64,000 bases of DNA from Bacillus_BD sp963765265 (GCA_963765265.1 CAVXVN010000019.1:39081-103080); one strand, 5' to 3'. Numbered from the stretch's first letter, positions 51,806 to 60,643 are shown. Notes: generated by a model from the sequence alone, not told the origin. Translations and numbers: made by a program.

Positions 51806-53151
51806 AAAAAGGAATCATTATGGAAGTACATAAACGTTTTTTAACGATTTTAACCCCACAAGGTGAGTTTTTACGTGCTCGTAATTTAAAAGAAAATTAT
51901 CAAATTGGACAAGAAATCGATTTTTTTCCAATTGAACAAAGGAAAATAAGTAAACGATTATCCTTTTCACTTTTTCAACCCTATAAAGGCAAGCTTGTGG
52001 TTTCAACCGCATTAGCACTCATGCTTCTCATGATCTCGATTCTTCCATTCAAACAAAATAATCATGTTTATGCTTACTTATCCATCGACATAAACCCAAG
52101 TTTAGAATTAGGTGTTAATAAAAATTGCCAAGTCATTGAATTGATTCCGTATAATGAGGACGGCGAGAAAATAGTAAGTCTACTACATGATTGGGAAAAG
52201 AAGGATATTGAAGATGTGACTAGTGAAATTATGGATGTAATCCAAAGTCAAGGCTATCTGAAAGAGAACCATGAAGTAATCCTCTCTACGGTTTACGTAA
52301 ATACAGATAAGCAAGATCATAACAAACACATAGAAAAAGAAATAGAACAAGAATTGGATAAAGTTAAAGAGATCGTTCAACAAGAAGATCTTGAGGTAAC
52401 AGTTGTGATTGGCACACAAAAGGATCGAAAGGAAGCAATGGAGAAGGGTTTAACAACGGGCTTATATAAAGAAATAAACAAGAATACAAATAAAAAAGAA
52501 AAGAAACAAGAAACAAAAGAAGAAAAAAAGGAAATAGAAATTCCGATACAACAAAATGAACGACCACAACGAGGTAATTCAGCTATTCATCAAAAAGAAC
52601 GACCACAGCAAGGTAATTCAACTATTCATCAAAAAGAACGACCGCAGCAAGGTAATTCAACTATTCATCAAAAAGAACGACCGCAGCAAGGTAATTCAAC
52701 TATTCATCAAAAAGAACGACCGCAGCAAGGTAATTCAACTATTCAACAAAAAGAACGACCGCAGCAAGGTAATTCAACTATTCAACCAAAAGAACGACCG
52801 CAGCAAGGTAATTCAACTAATCAACCAAAAGAAATATTAGAGCAAGGTAATCCAACTATTCAACAGAATAAACAAGTTGAGACTCAACCAATTAAACCAA
52901 AAGAGAAAGTTAATACGGTTAAGGAAAGTACCCCTTCCATTCCTCCAGGCCAAAATAAAAAGGAAGACAATCCCAATGGGAATTTTAGAGAGACAGAAAA
53001 AATAAAAATTGAGGATCCTATTGAAAAAGAAGACCATGAAAAGCCGAATAATAGTATGAAATCAAAAGAAGATAAACCGAAACAATGGAATAAGGAAAAT
53101 CAAGGTAAAATCGTTGAGCATGACAAAGAATCTAATATGGAATCGAAATAG
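51802..53151 (+). CDS. rsgI: anti-sigma factor RsgI with repeat-rich tail
   Basis: A 449-residue membrane anti-sigma factor. The cytoplasmic RsgI_N domain (MKKGIIMEVHKRFLTILTPQ onward, residues 1-55) holds SigI. One transmembrane helix spans ~65-83 (LVVSTALALMLLMISILPF). Outside lies the conserved AYLSIDINPSLELGVN; relatives are reported to self-cleave at the Asn-Pro. Residues ~235-449 are disordered and rich in Gln, Lys, Glu, Pro and Asn, with eight 13-residue repeats (consensus KERPQQGNSTIHQ). Such tails may reach the wall. GTG start overlaps sigI. Confidence 0.92.
   Translation: MKKGIIMEVHKRFLTILTPQGEFLRARNLKENYQIGQEIDFFPIEQRKISKRLSFSLFQPYKGKLVVSTALALMLLMISILPFKQNNHVYAYLSIDINPSLELGVNKNCQVIELIPYNEDGEKIVSLLHDWEKKDIEDVTSEIMDVIQSQGYLKENHEVILSTVYVNTDKQDHNKHIEKEIEQELDKVKEIVQQEDLEVTVVIGTQKDRKEAMEKGLTTGLYKEINKNTNKKEKKQETKEEKKEIEIPIQQNERPQRGNSAIHQKERPQQGNSTIHQKERPQQGNSTIHQKERPQQGNSTIHQKERPQQGNSTIQQKERPQQGNSTIQPKERPQQGNSTNQPKEILEQGNPTIQQNKQVETQPIKPKEKVNTVKESTPSIPPGQNKKEDNPNGNFRETEKIKIEDPIEKEDHEKPNNSMKSKEDKPKQWNKENQGKIVEHDKESNMESK
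52555..52866 (+). repeat. 39-bp tandem repeats, about eight units
   Basis: In-frame repeats of 39 bases inside rsgI. The central units are nearly identical at DNA level (GAACGACCGCAGCAAGGTAA core), and the first and last two have diverged. The pattern points to recent expansion by slippage or recombination. Confidence 0.9.
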
Positions 53152-53185
53152 AAGTAAATGATCTCTATATTCAATAAAGAAGCGC

Positions 53186-53228
53186 AAACAACCGTGTTGG
53201 GGTGTCCCTTTACACGGTTGTTTATTTT
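53186..53228 (+). terminator. terminator of sigI-rsgI
   Basis: AAACAACCGTGT and ACACGGTTGTTT pair around a 13-base loop, followed by ATTTTG. Confidence 0.82.
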
Positions 53229-53414
53229 GAATCTTTCAATTGAATATTATCCCCCCTCTCTTTCATCATTTTTCAAAATCATTATTTTCATATAAAAAAG
53301 AGATGATCTACTTTGATCTCTCTTCTTCTTAAAATATAAAAATATAAAACGAGCATTTCACATGAAATTACCTTAAAACCCAAATGATAAATTCGACAAA
53401 ATTATGTACAAAAA

Positions 53415-53615
53415 TTACAATGAAGCAAACTCTAAAGTATTTGGCTTTTCAGCATTAAGTTTATCCAATTCGGAAAAAATATTTTTGTATTCAACGATTG
53501 ATAGTTCACCATAAATATAACTTTTTTGAAGATAATCGAGTAATTCATTTACATGTTTTGGTGTACGCTTTTTTACTTGTACAAACTGATTTTTTAACTC
53601 TTCTAACATATTCAT
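53415..53615 (-). CDS. yppF: YppF-like small protein
   Basis: A 66-residue protein reading KHVNELLDYLQKSYIYGELS then IVEYKNIFSELDKLNAEKP, which matches the YppF family pattern (VNELLDFxKKxYIxGxxxIxEYRxLxxxLE). It is a small helical protein of unknown role, found in spore formers. The ATG at 53615 has only a weak GAGTGG site; the ATG two codons on is an alternative. Monocistronic. Confidence 0.72.
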   Translation of the reverse strand: MNMLEELKNQFVQVKKRTPKHVNELLDYLQKSYIYGELSIVEYKNIFSELDKLNAEKPNTLEFASL

Positions 53616-53741
53616 CCACTCATTTCATTTATTAATATTAATAACTTGTTAACGTTAGTATAACATGTAAATGCTTTCATTTTTATTATAAAAAAATTCA
53701 GACTTACGACATTATTTGACAATAATTTTATAACCATTATT

Positions 53742-54080
53742 TTATAGATTTAGCAAATACATTAAGATCATTTCAATCAGTACAACTGTTCCAAAAATGA
53801 TCGCTAGAGTACCCTTTTCCGAAAAATATAATGCCACTGCTGCCGAACTAAATAAAATAATCTGTAGAAGTATTCTGATTGGAACTGAAACTGGGATGGA
53901 TGCTTTAGGAGCAATAAATGTTCCCCAAATGATAGCAACTAGTATGGGAGTTCCTATTCCAAATAGAATTTTAACAAGCAGGCTAGTATCCAAATGAAAA
54001 CCCCAATACATAAACGAAACGAGCATGGCTATCTCAAGTAAGAAAAAGATCGAAATAATTGCATATTGAACAACCATCAT
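53742..54080 (-). CDS. yrdB: YrdB / DUF2568 membrane protein
   Basis: A 112-residue membrane protein with four hydrophobic helices and the family segments LLEIAMLVSFMYWGFH, GTPILVAIIWGTFIAPKAS and VALYFSEKGTLAIIFGTVVLIEMILMY. This fits DUF2568 (YrdB in Bacillus). AAAGGGTGTG precedes the start; two adjacent ATG codons (54080, 54077) are both usable. Function unknown. Confidence 0.85.
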   Translation of the reverse strand: MMVVQYAIISIFFLLEIAMLVSFMYWGFHLDTSLLVKILFGIGTPILVAIIWGTFIAPKASIPVSVPIRILLQIILFSSAAVALYFSEKGTLAIIFGTVVLIEMILMYLLNL

Positions 54081-54470
54081 GATTTACACACCCTTTTAAA
54101 ATTATAAAGCTATTAATCTCTATAATACCTTATCTCTTGGTATCAGTAATATTCTTTTAAAAAACGACTTATTTTTTACAAAACCTTAATAAACATGATT
54201 GTTATGTTCATTTTTCCAAGCCAAATATCCTAGGTTTTCTTTCCTTTTTTTGTAAGAATGTTATTTTCCAACCTTTTCACGTTACTTACGTTTCATTTAA
54301 AACACGATTTTTTTCTTAAAAAATCATACTTTTGATTGATTTTTCATTGTAAATGAGGAAGTTACAGTATTTTCATAAACCTTTTAGATTCATCTGTTAA
54401 CTTTAAACATAGAGCTTACTTCAGAGAAAAGACAATCCGCGAAAAAATTAGGTATATGGAGGTAAGTTTA
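54081..54470. other. 390-bp region upstream of phoX
   Basis: AT-rich, between divergent genes. A TTAACTTTAAACA string near 54395 vaguely recalls Pho-box repeats, but spacing does not fit. No gene seen. Confidence 0.35.
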
Positions 54471-55915
54471 ATGAATTTTAGCAATAAGGGTATGGATAGA
54501 CGTAATTTTTTAAAAGTCGGTGGAATGAGTACTGTCGCATTAACTTTAGGAACAACTGGATTATTCTCACTAACCAATGCATCAAAAGGTTTTGCAGCAG
54601 AGGCTACTGGTAATCCAACAAGCGGATTTGGCGGTTATGGTCCACTAGTAAAGGATCCAAACGGCATTCTTAGATCTTCCAAAAGGCTTCCATTACAAAA
54701 TGCTTTCTAAAAGCAGGAGATCTTATGCCTAATGGCGATAAAGTTCCAGCTATGCATGATGGAATGGCTGCTTTTAGAGGAGAGAAAAATACGACCATTC
54801 TTGTACGAAACCACGAAAATAGTACAAACTCAGATTTACCCTGTAAACGGTAAAAATCCTTGGAGCACTGGTGCTGCAGGTGGAACAACAACTTTAATCG
54901 TTGGACCAAATAGAGAAGCTTATTGATCAATATGTATCTAGCTCAGGTACTATCCGTAACTGTGCTGGCGGTTCTACTACATGGGGTACTTGGTTAACAA
55001 TGGAAGAAACTCGTAATATGGGACATGGCTTTGTATTTGAAGTAAATCCACTTGATCCTGAAAATGAAATGTCTAGAACACCAATCCGTGATATGGGATA
55101 CTTCTCTCATGAAGCTGGACATGTTGACCCTTCAACAGGTATTTGGTATTTAACAGAAGATGCTAGCCCAAGTTTCCTTTATCGCTTTACTCCATATGAC
55201 AGAAGCCAAACATTAGGTTCTCTTCAAAAAGGCGGTATCTTAGAAGCAGCGGCAATTGATGAATTACCTAGGGCTAGCTCAAATGGCACTGGACAAAAGT
55301 TTGGTGTTGTTTGGAAACAAGTAAAACCTGAAATTGCACAAGCAGATGCAAAAGCAAAGGGTTGTATTGAATTTAGTCGTTTAGAAGGTGCTTATTTCTC
55401 TGAAGGTACTTTCTGGTTTGATGATACAAGTGCAGGTGACAAAACGCCTTGGTCGTGTTTACCGTTACACTCCAGCTACGAACACATTAGAACTTTTCTA
55501 TGAATCTACTGATAAAAATGATTTAGAAGCACCTGATAATATTAACATTACTCCTTGGGGAGATCTTTGGATTGCTGAAGACGGCGGCGGCAATAATCGC
55601 ATCATCGGTCTAACTCCAGAAGGAAACGTTTATATATTTGCCGACAAACAATAACAGTTCTGAGTTTGCGGGCCCACTTTCTCACCAGATGGGAATACTT
55701 TCTTCGTGAATATGCAAACGCCAGGTATTACTTTTGCGATTTGGGGACCGTTTGCCCGCAGAAATTCTACTCGCAGACGCGCGATGAACTTTGCTCAACC
55801 ACCAGCAAATTTGGGTCCAATTGTATCGGACAAGCTTGCTGCCTTTGCTGAAGATCAAGGTATGTCTCTATTAGAAGCAGCTGCATTAGAGCGTCATGGT
55901 ATGCCGATCATTTAA
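54471..55915 (+). pseudogene. phoX: PhoX-type Tat phosphatase with multiple frameshifts
   Basis: The order of fragments gives a full PhoX/DUF839 protein (~480 residues), a calcium/iron alkaline phosphatase exported by Tat. The Tat signal is intact (MDRRNFLKVGG) after GGAGG-ATG at 54471. Successive blocks lie in different phases: ...YGPLVKDPNGIL; MPNGDKVPAMHDGMAAF (54724); VNGKNPWSTGAAGGTT (54843); LIDQYVSSSGTIRNCAGGST (~54910); LGRVYRYTPATNTLELFYES (~55448); TFSPDGNTFFVNMQTPG (~55673). At least five or six indels are needed, yet codons between them remain conserved. It is dead, or the sequence here is poor. tatA follows. Confidence 0.85.
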
Positions 55916-55966
55916 TAAGGTATTTCCTACAAATGAGACATAAATAAAAACAATAGAAGGTGTATT

Positions 55967-56197
55967 ATGTTACAAAATATTGGGATCCCAGGCTTAATCA
56001 TCATTTTGGTCATCGCTTTAATTATTTTTGGACCATCCAAACTACCGGCTATAGGACGGGCTTTTGGAAACACGTTAAAAGAATTTAAAAGAGCAACGAA
56101 TGACCTGGTCAATGATGACAACGAAGAAAAAAGCCCTCCCTCAGATAAAAATAAAATAGTAGCCATTAAGAAATCAGAAAGTAAAGCTGAAAGATAA
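55967..56197 (+). CDS. tatA: twin-arginine translocase subunit TatA
   Basis: A 76-residue TatA: N-terminal membrane helix (GIPGLIIILVIALIIFGP), the conserved FGPSKLPAIGRAFGNTLKEFK hinge and amphipathic helix, then a charged tail. It forms the pore-like oligomer of the Tat system together with TatC. It sits 51 bases after phoX, like the phoD-tatAd pair of B. subtilis, but no tatC follows. AGAAGGTG precedes ATG. It is intact although its probable substrate gene is broken; the Tat-type phosphoesterase at 37677 is another candidate substrate. Confidence 0.92.
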   Translation: MLQNIGIPGLIIILVIALIIFGPSKLPAIGRAFGNTLKEFKRATNDLVNDDNEEKSPPSDKNKIVAIKKSESKAER

Positions 56198-56229
56198 TCT
56201 TATTATCTAATTAGATTACCTTATCATTT

Positions 56230-56284
56230 AAAAAAGGTGCTAAGTTTCCATCCGGAATATGGATGGACCTAGCACCTTTTTTAT
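56230..56284 (+). terminator. terminator built from a GGTGC/ATCC hairpin repeat
   Basis: AAAAAGGTGCTA and TAGCACCTTTTT outer arms with inner CCATCC/GGATGG, followed by a T run, 33 bases past tatA. Same hairpin family as 5072 and 29876. Confidence 0.85.
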
Positions 56285-56318
56285 AACTAAATTACATAGC
56301 TCTAAAGAATAGATTTCC

Positions 56319-56453
56319 TTATTCATCTCTCTTTGATAAACAATAATCACATTCCATTAAGTAAGATTCTGCTTGCTCTTCGATGATTTGACCACATTCA
56401 CAACATTCCTTTTTAGGAACATTTCTAAAAAATTCTACTGGACTTTGTAACAT
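56319..56453 (-). CDS. yhfH: YhfH-family small zinc-ribbon-like protein
   Basis: A 44-residue protein, MLQSPVEFFRNVPKKECCEC followed by GQIIEEQAESYLMECDYCLS. This is the YhfH family pattern: an EFFRNxPxKxCxxCG start and a second CxxC. The two CxxC pairs (CCEC and CDYC) could bind zinc. AGGAGTGG lies before the ATG. It is too short for most gene finders. Function of the family is unknown. Confidence 0.85.
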   Translation of the reverse strand: MLQSPVEFFRNVPKKECCECGQIIEEQAESYLMECDYCLSKRDE

Positions 56454-56703
56454 TTTCACCACTCCTTTTTTTGTAAAACAGAATTTATTCCCTCTGTTGT
56501 GTTATAGTACAGTATATGTAGTTTCACGAAAATAATGTGGGTTTTTAATAAAATATTTTAGAAAAAGTGATCCTTTTTTAAACATGATAAAATTGAATTT
56601 TAATTTACTTAGCAGTTGAATTATTCGTGAATCAAAATGAAAAATTTGATTAAACTCGTTTTTGTTTCAAACGGATAGTCAAAAGTCGACTACTCAGAGC
56701 AAT

Positions 56704-56733
56704 TGAATAATTTACTAAATGAAACGTATCCTA
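56704..56733 (+). promoter_or_regulatory. candidate sigma-G (forespore) promoter
   Basis: TGAATA, 17 bases, then TATCCTA. The -35 box fits the sigma-G consensus exactly and the -10 box matches 5 of 7 positions of CATACTA. It is 25 bases upstream of the start at 56758. Confidence 0.45.
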
Positions 56734-56757
56734 AGATATGTTTAGGAGGTGAAAATT

Positions 56758-56931
56758 TTGTCAAACCAAAAAACTAATAGTCAAAAATCAAATAAAAATG
56801 CAATAATTAGCCCGCAAGGATCCGGATCAGAATACCATAGAAAACATGCGAGCAATGTTCCAGATTACGGAGCCAATAATATCGATCCAAATGTGAAAAT
56901 GAGCAATATAACTGACCATACTGACCAATAA
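56758..56931 (+). CDS. small Asn/Ser-rich protein, possibly spore-expressed
   Basis: A 57-residue protein with no hydrophobic core: SNQKTNSQKSNKNAIISPQG, then GSEYHRKHASNVPDYGANN and a polar tail. Composition (Asn, Ser, Lys, Gln) is like minor small acid-soluble spore proteins. TTG at 56758 follows a perfect AGGAGGTGA; a frame from 56749 starts before that site. The likely sigma-G promoter upstream supports forespore expression. Family not recognised with confidence. Confidence 0.7.
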   Translation: MSNQKTNSQKSNKNAIISPQGSGSEYHRKHASNVPDYGANNIDPNVKMSNITDHTDQ

Positions 56932-56942
56932 ATATTTGTTAG

Positions 56943-56965
56943 ACGCCCCTTGTGGCGTTTTTTCT
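56943..56965 (+). terminator. terminator of the small spore-type gene
   Basis: ACGCC and GGCGT with a 6-base loop and six T residues, 11 bases past the stop. Confidence 0.75.
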
Positions 56966-57332
56966 TTGCCCTAAATTACGACCTTATTTGAACTTTTGGT
57001 CATTCGGACATATTTTTTCAGTACTTTCTTGCACTATATTTTAGTATTGTTTGTTGATATTGTTGTTAACCTATTTTTACACTCGTCCGATTGAAATAGA
57101 CCTTTCAATCCCCCTTCAGCAGCTGAAGTGTTGCTGTAAGTTCAATAAATATTTTCGGAGAAAGCAAGTTTGCCTCAAACCATTTCTTGAATTTACAGCA
57201 GTGATAAATCAAAAACAACATTATTTAACATAGCCGATTATTGAAATGAGTCCATTTCCTTATGTCTATTGTCCACTCCTTATCTTTATTCCAGCATATT
57301 TATATAAGGACATTAGGAAAGGAGGAATAAAA

Positions 57333-57530
57333 ATGTCTAATGAAAGAAGAGATCGTGATGATCGTGAAGGAACGATCATTATAAATGTGGATAGAGTGAT
57401 TATCCGCGCAAACGAGATTATTGTTGAAGACAATGATAACAAGAGACGCCGAAGATTTGATCGAGACGATGTAGCAGATGTTTCTGATCGAGATGACAAA
57501 AAAGATCGAAGAAGAGACTCTTGGATTTAA
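57333..57530 (+). CDS. charged Asp/Arg-rich hypothetical protein
   Basis: A 65-residue protein of extreme charge: MSNERRDRDDREGTIIINVD, a short hydrophobic patch (RVIIRANEIIVED) and a tail of alternating RRRRFDRDD and DRRRDSW. AGGAAAGGAGG lies seven bases before ATG at 57333, and a strong terminator follows, so it is probably real; the open frame begins 29 codons earlier without support. The central beta-like strand flanked by Asp/Arg tracts recalls some Bacillus spore coat or exosporium proteins, but no family could be named. Confidence 0.68.
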   Translation: MSNERRDRDDREGTIIINVDRVIIRANEIIVEDNDNKRRRRFDRDDVADVSDRDDKKDRRRDSWI

Positions 57531-57557
57531 TTTTTTACTTTTCCTCAAAGGCTAAAA

Positions 57558-57606
57558 AGAGGGGCGATTCCATAAGGTATCAAACATCTGATGGAATCGC
57601 CTCTTC
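57558..57606 (+). terminator. terminator of the Asp/Arg-rich gene
   Basis: GAGG-GCGATTCCAT and ATGGAATCGC-CTC pair around a 15-base loop, followed by T-rich sequence. Confidence 0.8.
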
Positions 57607-57873
57607 ATTCATTTTTTATTAGAACTTTTTAAAACGAACAACTGCACCAATTTTCACATAAATTAATTTTATTAGGTATTAAAGACTATTATAAAACCTC
57701 TTTTTTTTGTAAAATAGAGGTTTTATTCACCATTTTTGTGGAACTTTTATTGCATGAAATTGGATAGACATTTGAAATATAACCATTTTTACTACATAAT
57801 GTATTAGGTTGACGGAAGGAATTGAACAGATCTACTTCATTAGACTTTTTAAGACAAGAGAGGATTGATTAAT
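57607..57873. other. intergenic region
   Basis: About 270 bp, AT-rich; a hairpin of AAAACCTC/GAGGTTTT at 57693-57723 may be a weak extra terminator. No gene recognised. Confidence 0.4.
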
Positions 57874-58296
57874 ATGGAATTAAACAAAGATTGCATGTAT
57901 TGTATGGAAGACGAAAGACGAGATAACCTGATGATTGAAATCGGTAAATTAAGTGTTTCTACCGTTTTTCTTTTCAAAGAACAAACGTATAGGGGCAGAT
58001 GTAATGTTGTCTATAATGGTCATGTAAAAGAACTATTTCAACTGGATGATCAAGAATTAGTGGCGTACATGAAGGATGTAAAGAAAGTAGCAGAAGCTGT
58101 AGACAAAGCTTTTCAACCGAATAAAATTAACTATGGTGCATATGGGGATACATTGCATCACTTACATATGCATCTTGTTCCTAAATATGAAGGAAAAGAA
58201 AATTGGGGCTCTACGTTCGAAATGAACCCTGGTAAAACCTATTTAACCGAAGAAGAATATCAAGAAACCATTGAAAAAATAAAGGAAAATCTCTAA
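57874..58296 (+). CDS. HIT-family protein
   Basis: A 140-residue histidine-triad hydrolase/transferase. The active site reads HHLHMHLVPK (His-x-His-x-His), preceded by a typical YRGRCNVVYNGHVKELFQLDD strand-helix. HIT proteins split nucleotide phosphoramidates or adenylates; the physiological substrate is unknown. ELNKDCMYC near the start has a C-x-x-C, perhaps a structural metal site. Start at 57874 follows GAGAGGAT; an ATT-preceded frame from 57865 is not needed. The alkyltransferase-like gene follows 49 bases downstream without a terminator, so they may be co-transcribed. Confidence 0.88.
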   Translation: MELNKDCMYCMEDERRDNLMIEIGKLSVSTVFLFKEQTYRGRCNVVYNGHVKELFQLDDQELVAYMKDVKKVAEAVDKAFQPNKINYGAYGDTLHHLHMHLVPKYEGKENWGSTFEMNPGKTYLTEEEYQETIEKIKENL

Positions 58297-58345
58297 TTTT
58301 ACTTATCCGTGGAGCTTGTTTACCCCATTAAGGAAAAAGACTGAC

Positions 58346-58693
58346 ATGAATCCATTTACGAAAAAATCAATTGAAATAATTAAGTCCATTCCAGAAGGAT
58401 CTATTATGACATACGGTCAAATTGCTCGTGCTGCTGGCAGTCCAAGAGGAGCAAGGCAGGTGGTGCGAATTCTACACTCGATGAGCCATACCTATGATTT
58501 GCCATGGCACAGGGTCATTAATGCAAAAGGGGATATTGCCATTAAAGACGATGAATCCCATTTTGTTCAAGTTTCACTTCTTAAAAGTGAAGGGATTGAG
58601 ATCGATGAACATGATCGAATTAATGTTAACCGTTATCGATATGAATGGCATGATACAAATAAGATAGAGACGGATTTCATGGATCTAAAATAA
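58346..58693 (+). CDS. alkyltransferase-like protein (ATL)
   Basis: A 115-residue homologue of O6-alkylguanine-DNA alkyltransferase in which the acceptor Cys of PCHRV is Trp (LPWHRVIN). Other core motifs are kept: IPEGSIMTYGQIARAAGSPRGARQVVRIL, which holds the DNA-binding helix and arginine finger. ATL proteins cannot transfer alkyl groups; they bind O6-alkylguanine and recruit nucleotide excision repair. ATG at 58346 follows TAAGGAAAA. It is probably in one transcript with the HIT gene. Confidence 0.9.
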   Translation: MNPFTKKSIEIIKSIPEGSIMTYGQIARAAGSPRGARQVVRILHSMSHTYDLPWHRVINAKGDIAIKDDESHFVQVSLLKSEGIEIDEHDRINVNRYRYEWHDTNKIETDFMDLK

Positions 58694-58699
58694 TCAAAG

Positions 58700-58737
58700 C
58701 ACCCCCCTATAGTTCAACTGTAGGGGGTGGTTCTTTT
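58700..58737 (+). terminator. terminator of the HIT-ATL unit
   Basis: CACCCCCCTATAGTT and AACTGTAGGGGGTG pair almost fully with a very small loop, followed by TTCTTTT. Confidence 0.8.
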
Positions 58738-58771
58738 AAATGGATCGTCTAAACTAAAATAATACTAACTA

Positions 58772-59683
58772 TTAACTCGTTTTTTCTCTATTATCCATCA
58801 TTTTATTTCTTGAGAAAGAATTCTGTTTCAAACTCGCTAATATAGCACCGCCGATTGTAATAATACCGCCTATCCATGATATCCAAGAAATTTGTTCGTT
58901 AAGAATCATAATTCCTAATACGATTGTCCAAACTGGCAGCATATTAATATAGGGTGCCGCTTTACTAGCTCCAATGATTTTCACTCCTATATTCCACGCT
59001 AAAAAAGCAACAACCGAAGCAAAGGTACTGACATAAGCTAAACAAATCCATGCAATTGGTGTCATATGAATCAAACTCACATCCACCGTACCAATACAAC
59101 TGATGGCACTAAAAATTGTTCCATAAAAAGCTGCACCGGCAGTCATAGTTAGAGGATCCATATCTTTTCCAAATCGTTTACCAAGGACGGTATAAATCCC
59201 CCACATTAAGCAAGATAACACGACTGCAGAATTCCCGATCAAGGAACCTTGGGTAGAAGAAATATCCGTCTTTCCTTGAAATAAAATAATCACACCTACA
59301 ATGGATATGAAAGCCCCCAGCCATTCTTTTGCCTGTATCTTTTCTTTTAAAATATATGGAGTGAACAAAAGAATAGCAATCGGAATACCTGCTGAGATCA
59401 TCCCTGCCTGGGAGGCGCTAATACTGCCTAAGGCCAGGTAAGTTAACGTCGAAAAAGCAAAAACCCCAGTAAATCCAAGAATAGATAATTCCTTCCACTT
59501 TGAAAAAAATGGTAATTTCTTTCCTTTACCTATTAAAATTCCTACAAGTATTACAGTTGAAATAGCCCACCGAACCGTGTTCAAGAGTGTTGGAGGCAGT
59601 GCATCCCCTAAGTAACGCCCACTAATGTAATTTCCAGCCCAAAGTATGGTTGCAATGAGGAGCAATCCAATTCCGCGTTTCAT
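58772..59683 (-). CDS. EamA-family (DMT) transporter
   Basis: A 303-residue membrane protein with ten helices arranged as two EamA repeats: LLLIATILWAGNYISGRYLG to ILLFTPYILKEKIQAKEWLG, and SAVVLSCLMWGIYTVLGKRF to IMILNEQISWISWIGGIITIGG. These are the hallmarks of drug/metabolite exporters of the RhaT/YdcZ-EamA type. Substrate unknown. The gene is single. No good GGAGG was seen; the region before ATG reads TAGGGGGGTAAAAACTTATT, which contains a usable site. Confidence 0.88.
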   Translation of the reverse strand: MKRGIGLLLIATILWAGNYISGRYLGDALPPTLLNTVRWAISTVILVGILIGKGKKLPFFSKWKELSILGFTGVFAFSTLTYLALGSISASQAGMISAGIPIAILLFTPYILKEKIQAKEWLGAFISIVGVIILFQGKTDISSTQGSLIGNSAVVLSCLMWGIYTVLGKRFGKDMDPLTMTAGAAFYGTIFSAISCIGTVDVSLIHMTPIAWICLAYVSTFASVVAFLAWNIGVKIIGASKAAPYINMLPVWTIVLGIMILNEQISWISWIGGIITIGGAILASLKQNSFSRNKMMDNREKTS

Positions 59684-60420
59684 AATAAGTTTTTACCCCC
59701 CTATTTATTTGAATCTTTCTCTACTTCTACTATACCACTTTAAAAAAAGACAAAAAAAAGACCCTCCATTAAGAGGGTTTCTACATTAACAATTTTGGAG
59801 ACCCAACCATCATCATCGGCTGATATGCGAACATTTTTTTACTAGTTGTGAGCTATACTACACTCACGATAGTATGGCTATTCAGCCAATTGTGCTTGTT
59901 CCGCACAAGTATTAATTCATGATCTCTTCATTTGATTTCCATATTTCGATCAACAAAGTAAAACTAAATGAATAAAGGTTATTGGGATTCTAATCATATT
60001 ACTCATTGCAAAACGTCCATTCTGCTTTTATTCGTATTATGATTTTTAGGAACTTTGTTATAAATTAGCTTATCAATATTGGCCGTTTGTCAAAATGATT
60101 TTACAAATCAATTTACCATTCATCTGCATCCATTAATGACTTTCTTCAAATAGATAAACTCACTCTATCACATGATTCCGTCAGAGCCCCCTTCCTTATA
60201 TTCTTTTTTTACTCCCTTCCATTCTCTGAATTGCTTTCCCTATCCTTATTAACCGAAATAATTAGAATACTCTTTGCAAAACACTTTGAAAGGTGTAGCT
60301 TTTCGTTCTCAAATTTACAACGGAACGAACACTATCTGGTTGAGTCTCCAAAACTGTTAATGTTTCTTTTATCTTTATTTATCTTTACTACACTTATAAT
60401 ATACATCATTTTTCATAAAA

Positions 60421-60434
60421 TGTAAACGCTTTAA
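60421..60434. promoter_or_regulatory. cre-like site 1
   Basis: TGTAAACGCTTTAA matches the CcpA cre consensus TGWAANCGNTNWCA at all fixed positions but one. It is 280 bases before the small gene at 60716. Confidence 0.4.
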
Positions 60435-60629
60435 TTTAAAATATTCCGTTAATATTATTATTCTATTAAATGAATGCAAGGTTCATAAGTTTACATCAAA
60501 TGATTTTGTTCATCCATTTTTATTTAACTTACTTACAATGAAGGGAAAACAGGATCCCTATTCCCAATTCGACAATCGTAAACACAAGATTGTAAAAATT
60601 CACAAAATGTTCACAAATTGATCACAAAA

Positions 60630-60643
60630 TATAAGCGCTTACA
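60630..60643. promoter_or_regulatory. cre-like site 2
   Basis: TATAAGCGCTTACA matches the cre consensus except for one position and is centred on AAGCGCTT. It is 75 bases upstream of the start at 60716, a good position for catabolite control. Confidence 0.55.

Noticed and set aside
52556..52840. 94-codon repetitive frame inside rsgI
   Set aside because: It is the out-of-phase reading of the 39-bp repeats, which stay open in this frame because 39 is a multiple of three; no start signal is present.
52555..52866. Possible CRISPR array
   Set aside because: The repeats are contiguous 39-bp coding units without unique spacers, inside rsgI; no cas genes nearby.
54456..54470. Alternative phoX start at 54456
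   Set aside because: That ATG lies inside the GGAGG ribosome binding site used by the start at 54471.
60231..60425. 64-codon frame with a hydrophobic end
   Set aside because: No ribosome binding site; low complexity typical of AT-rich spacer.
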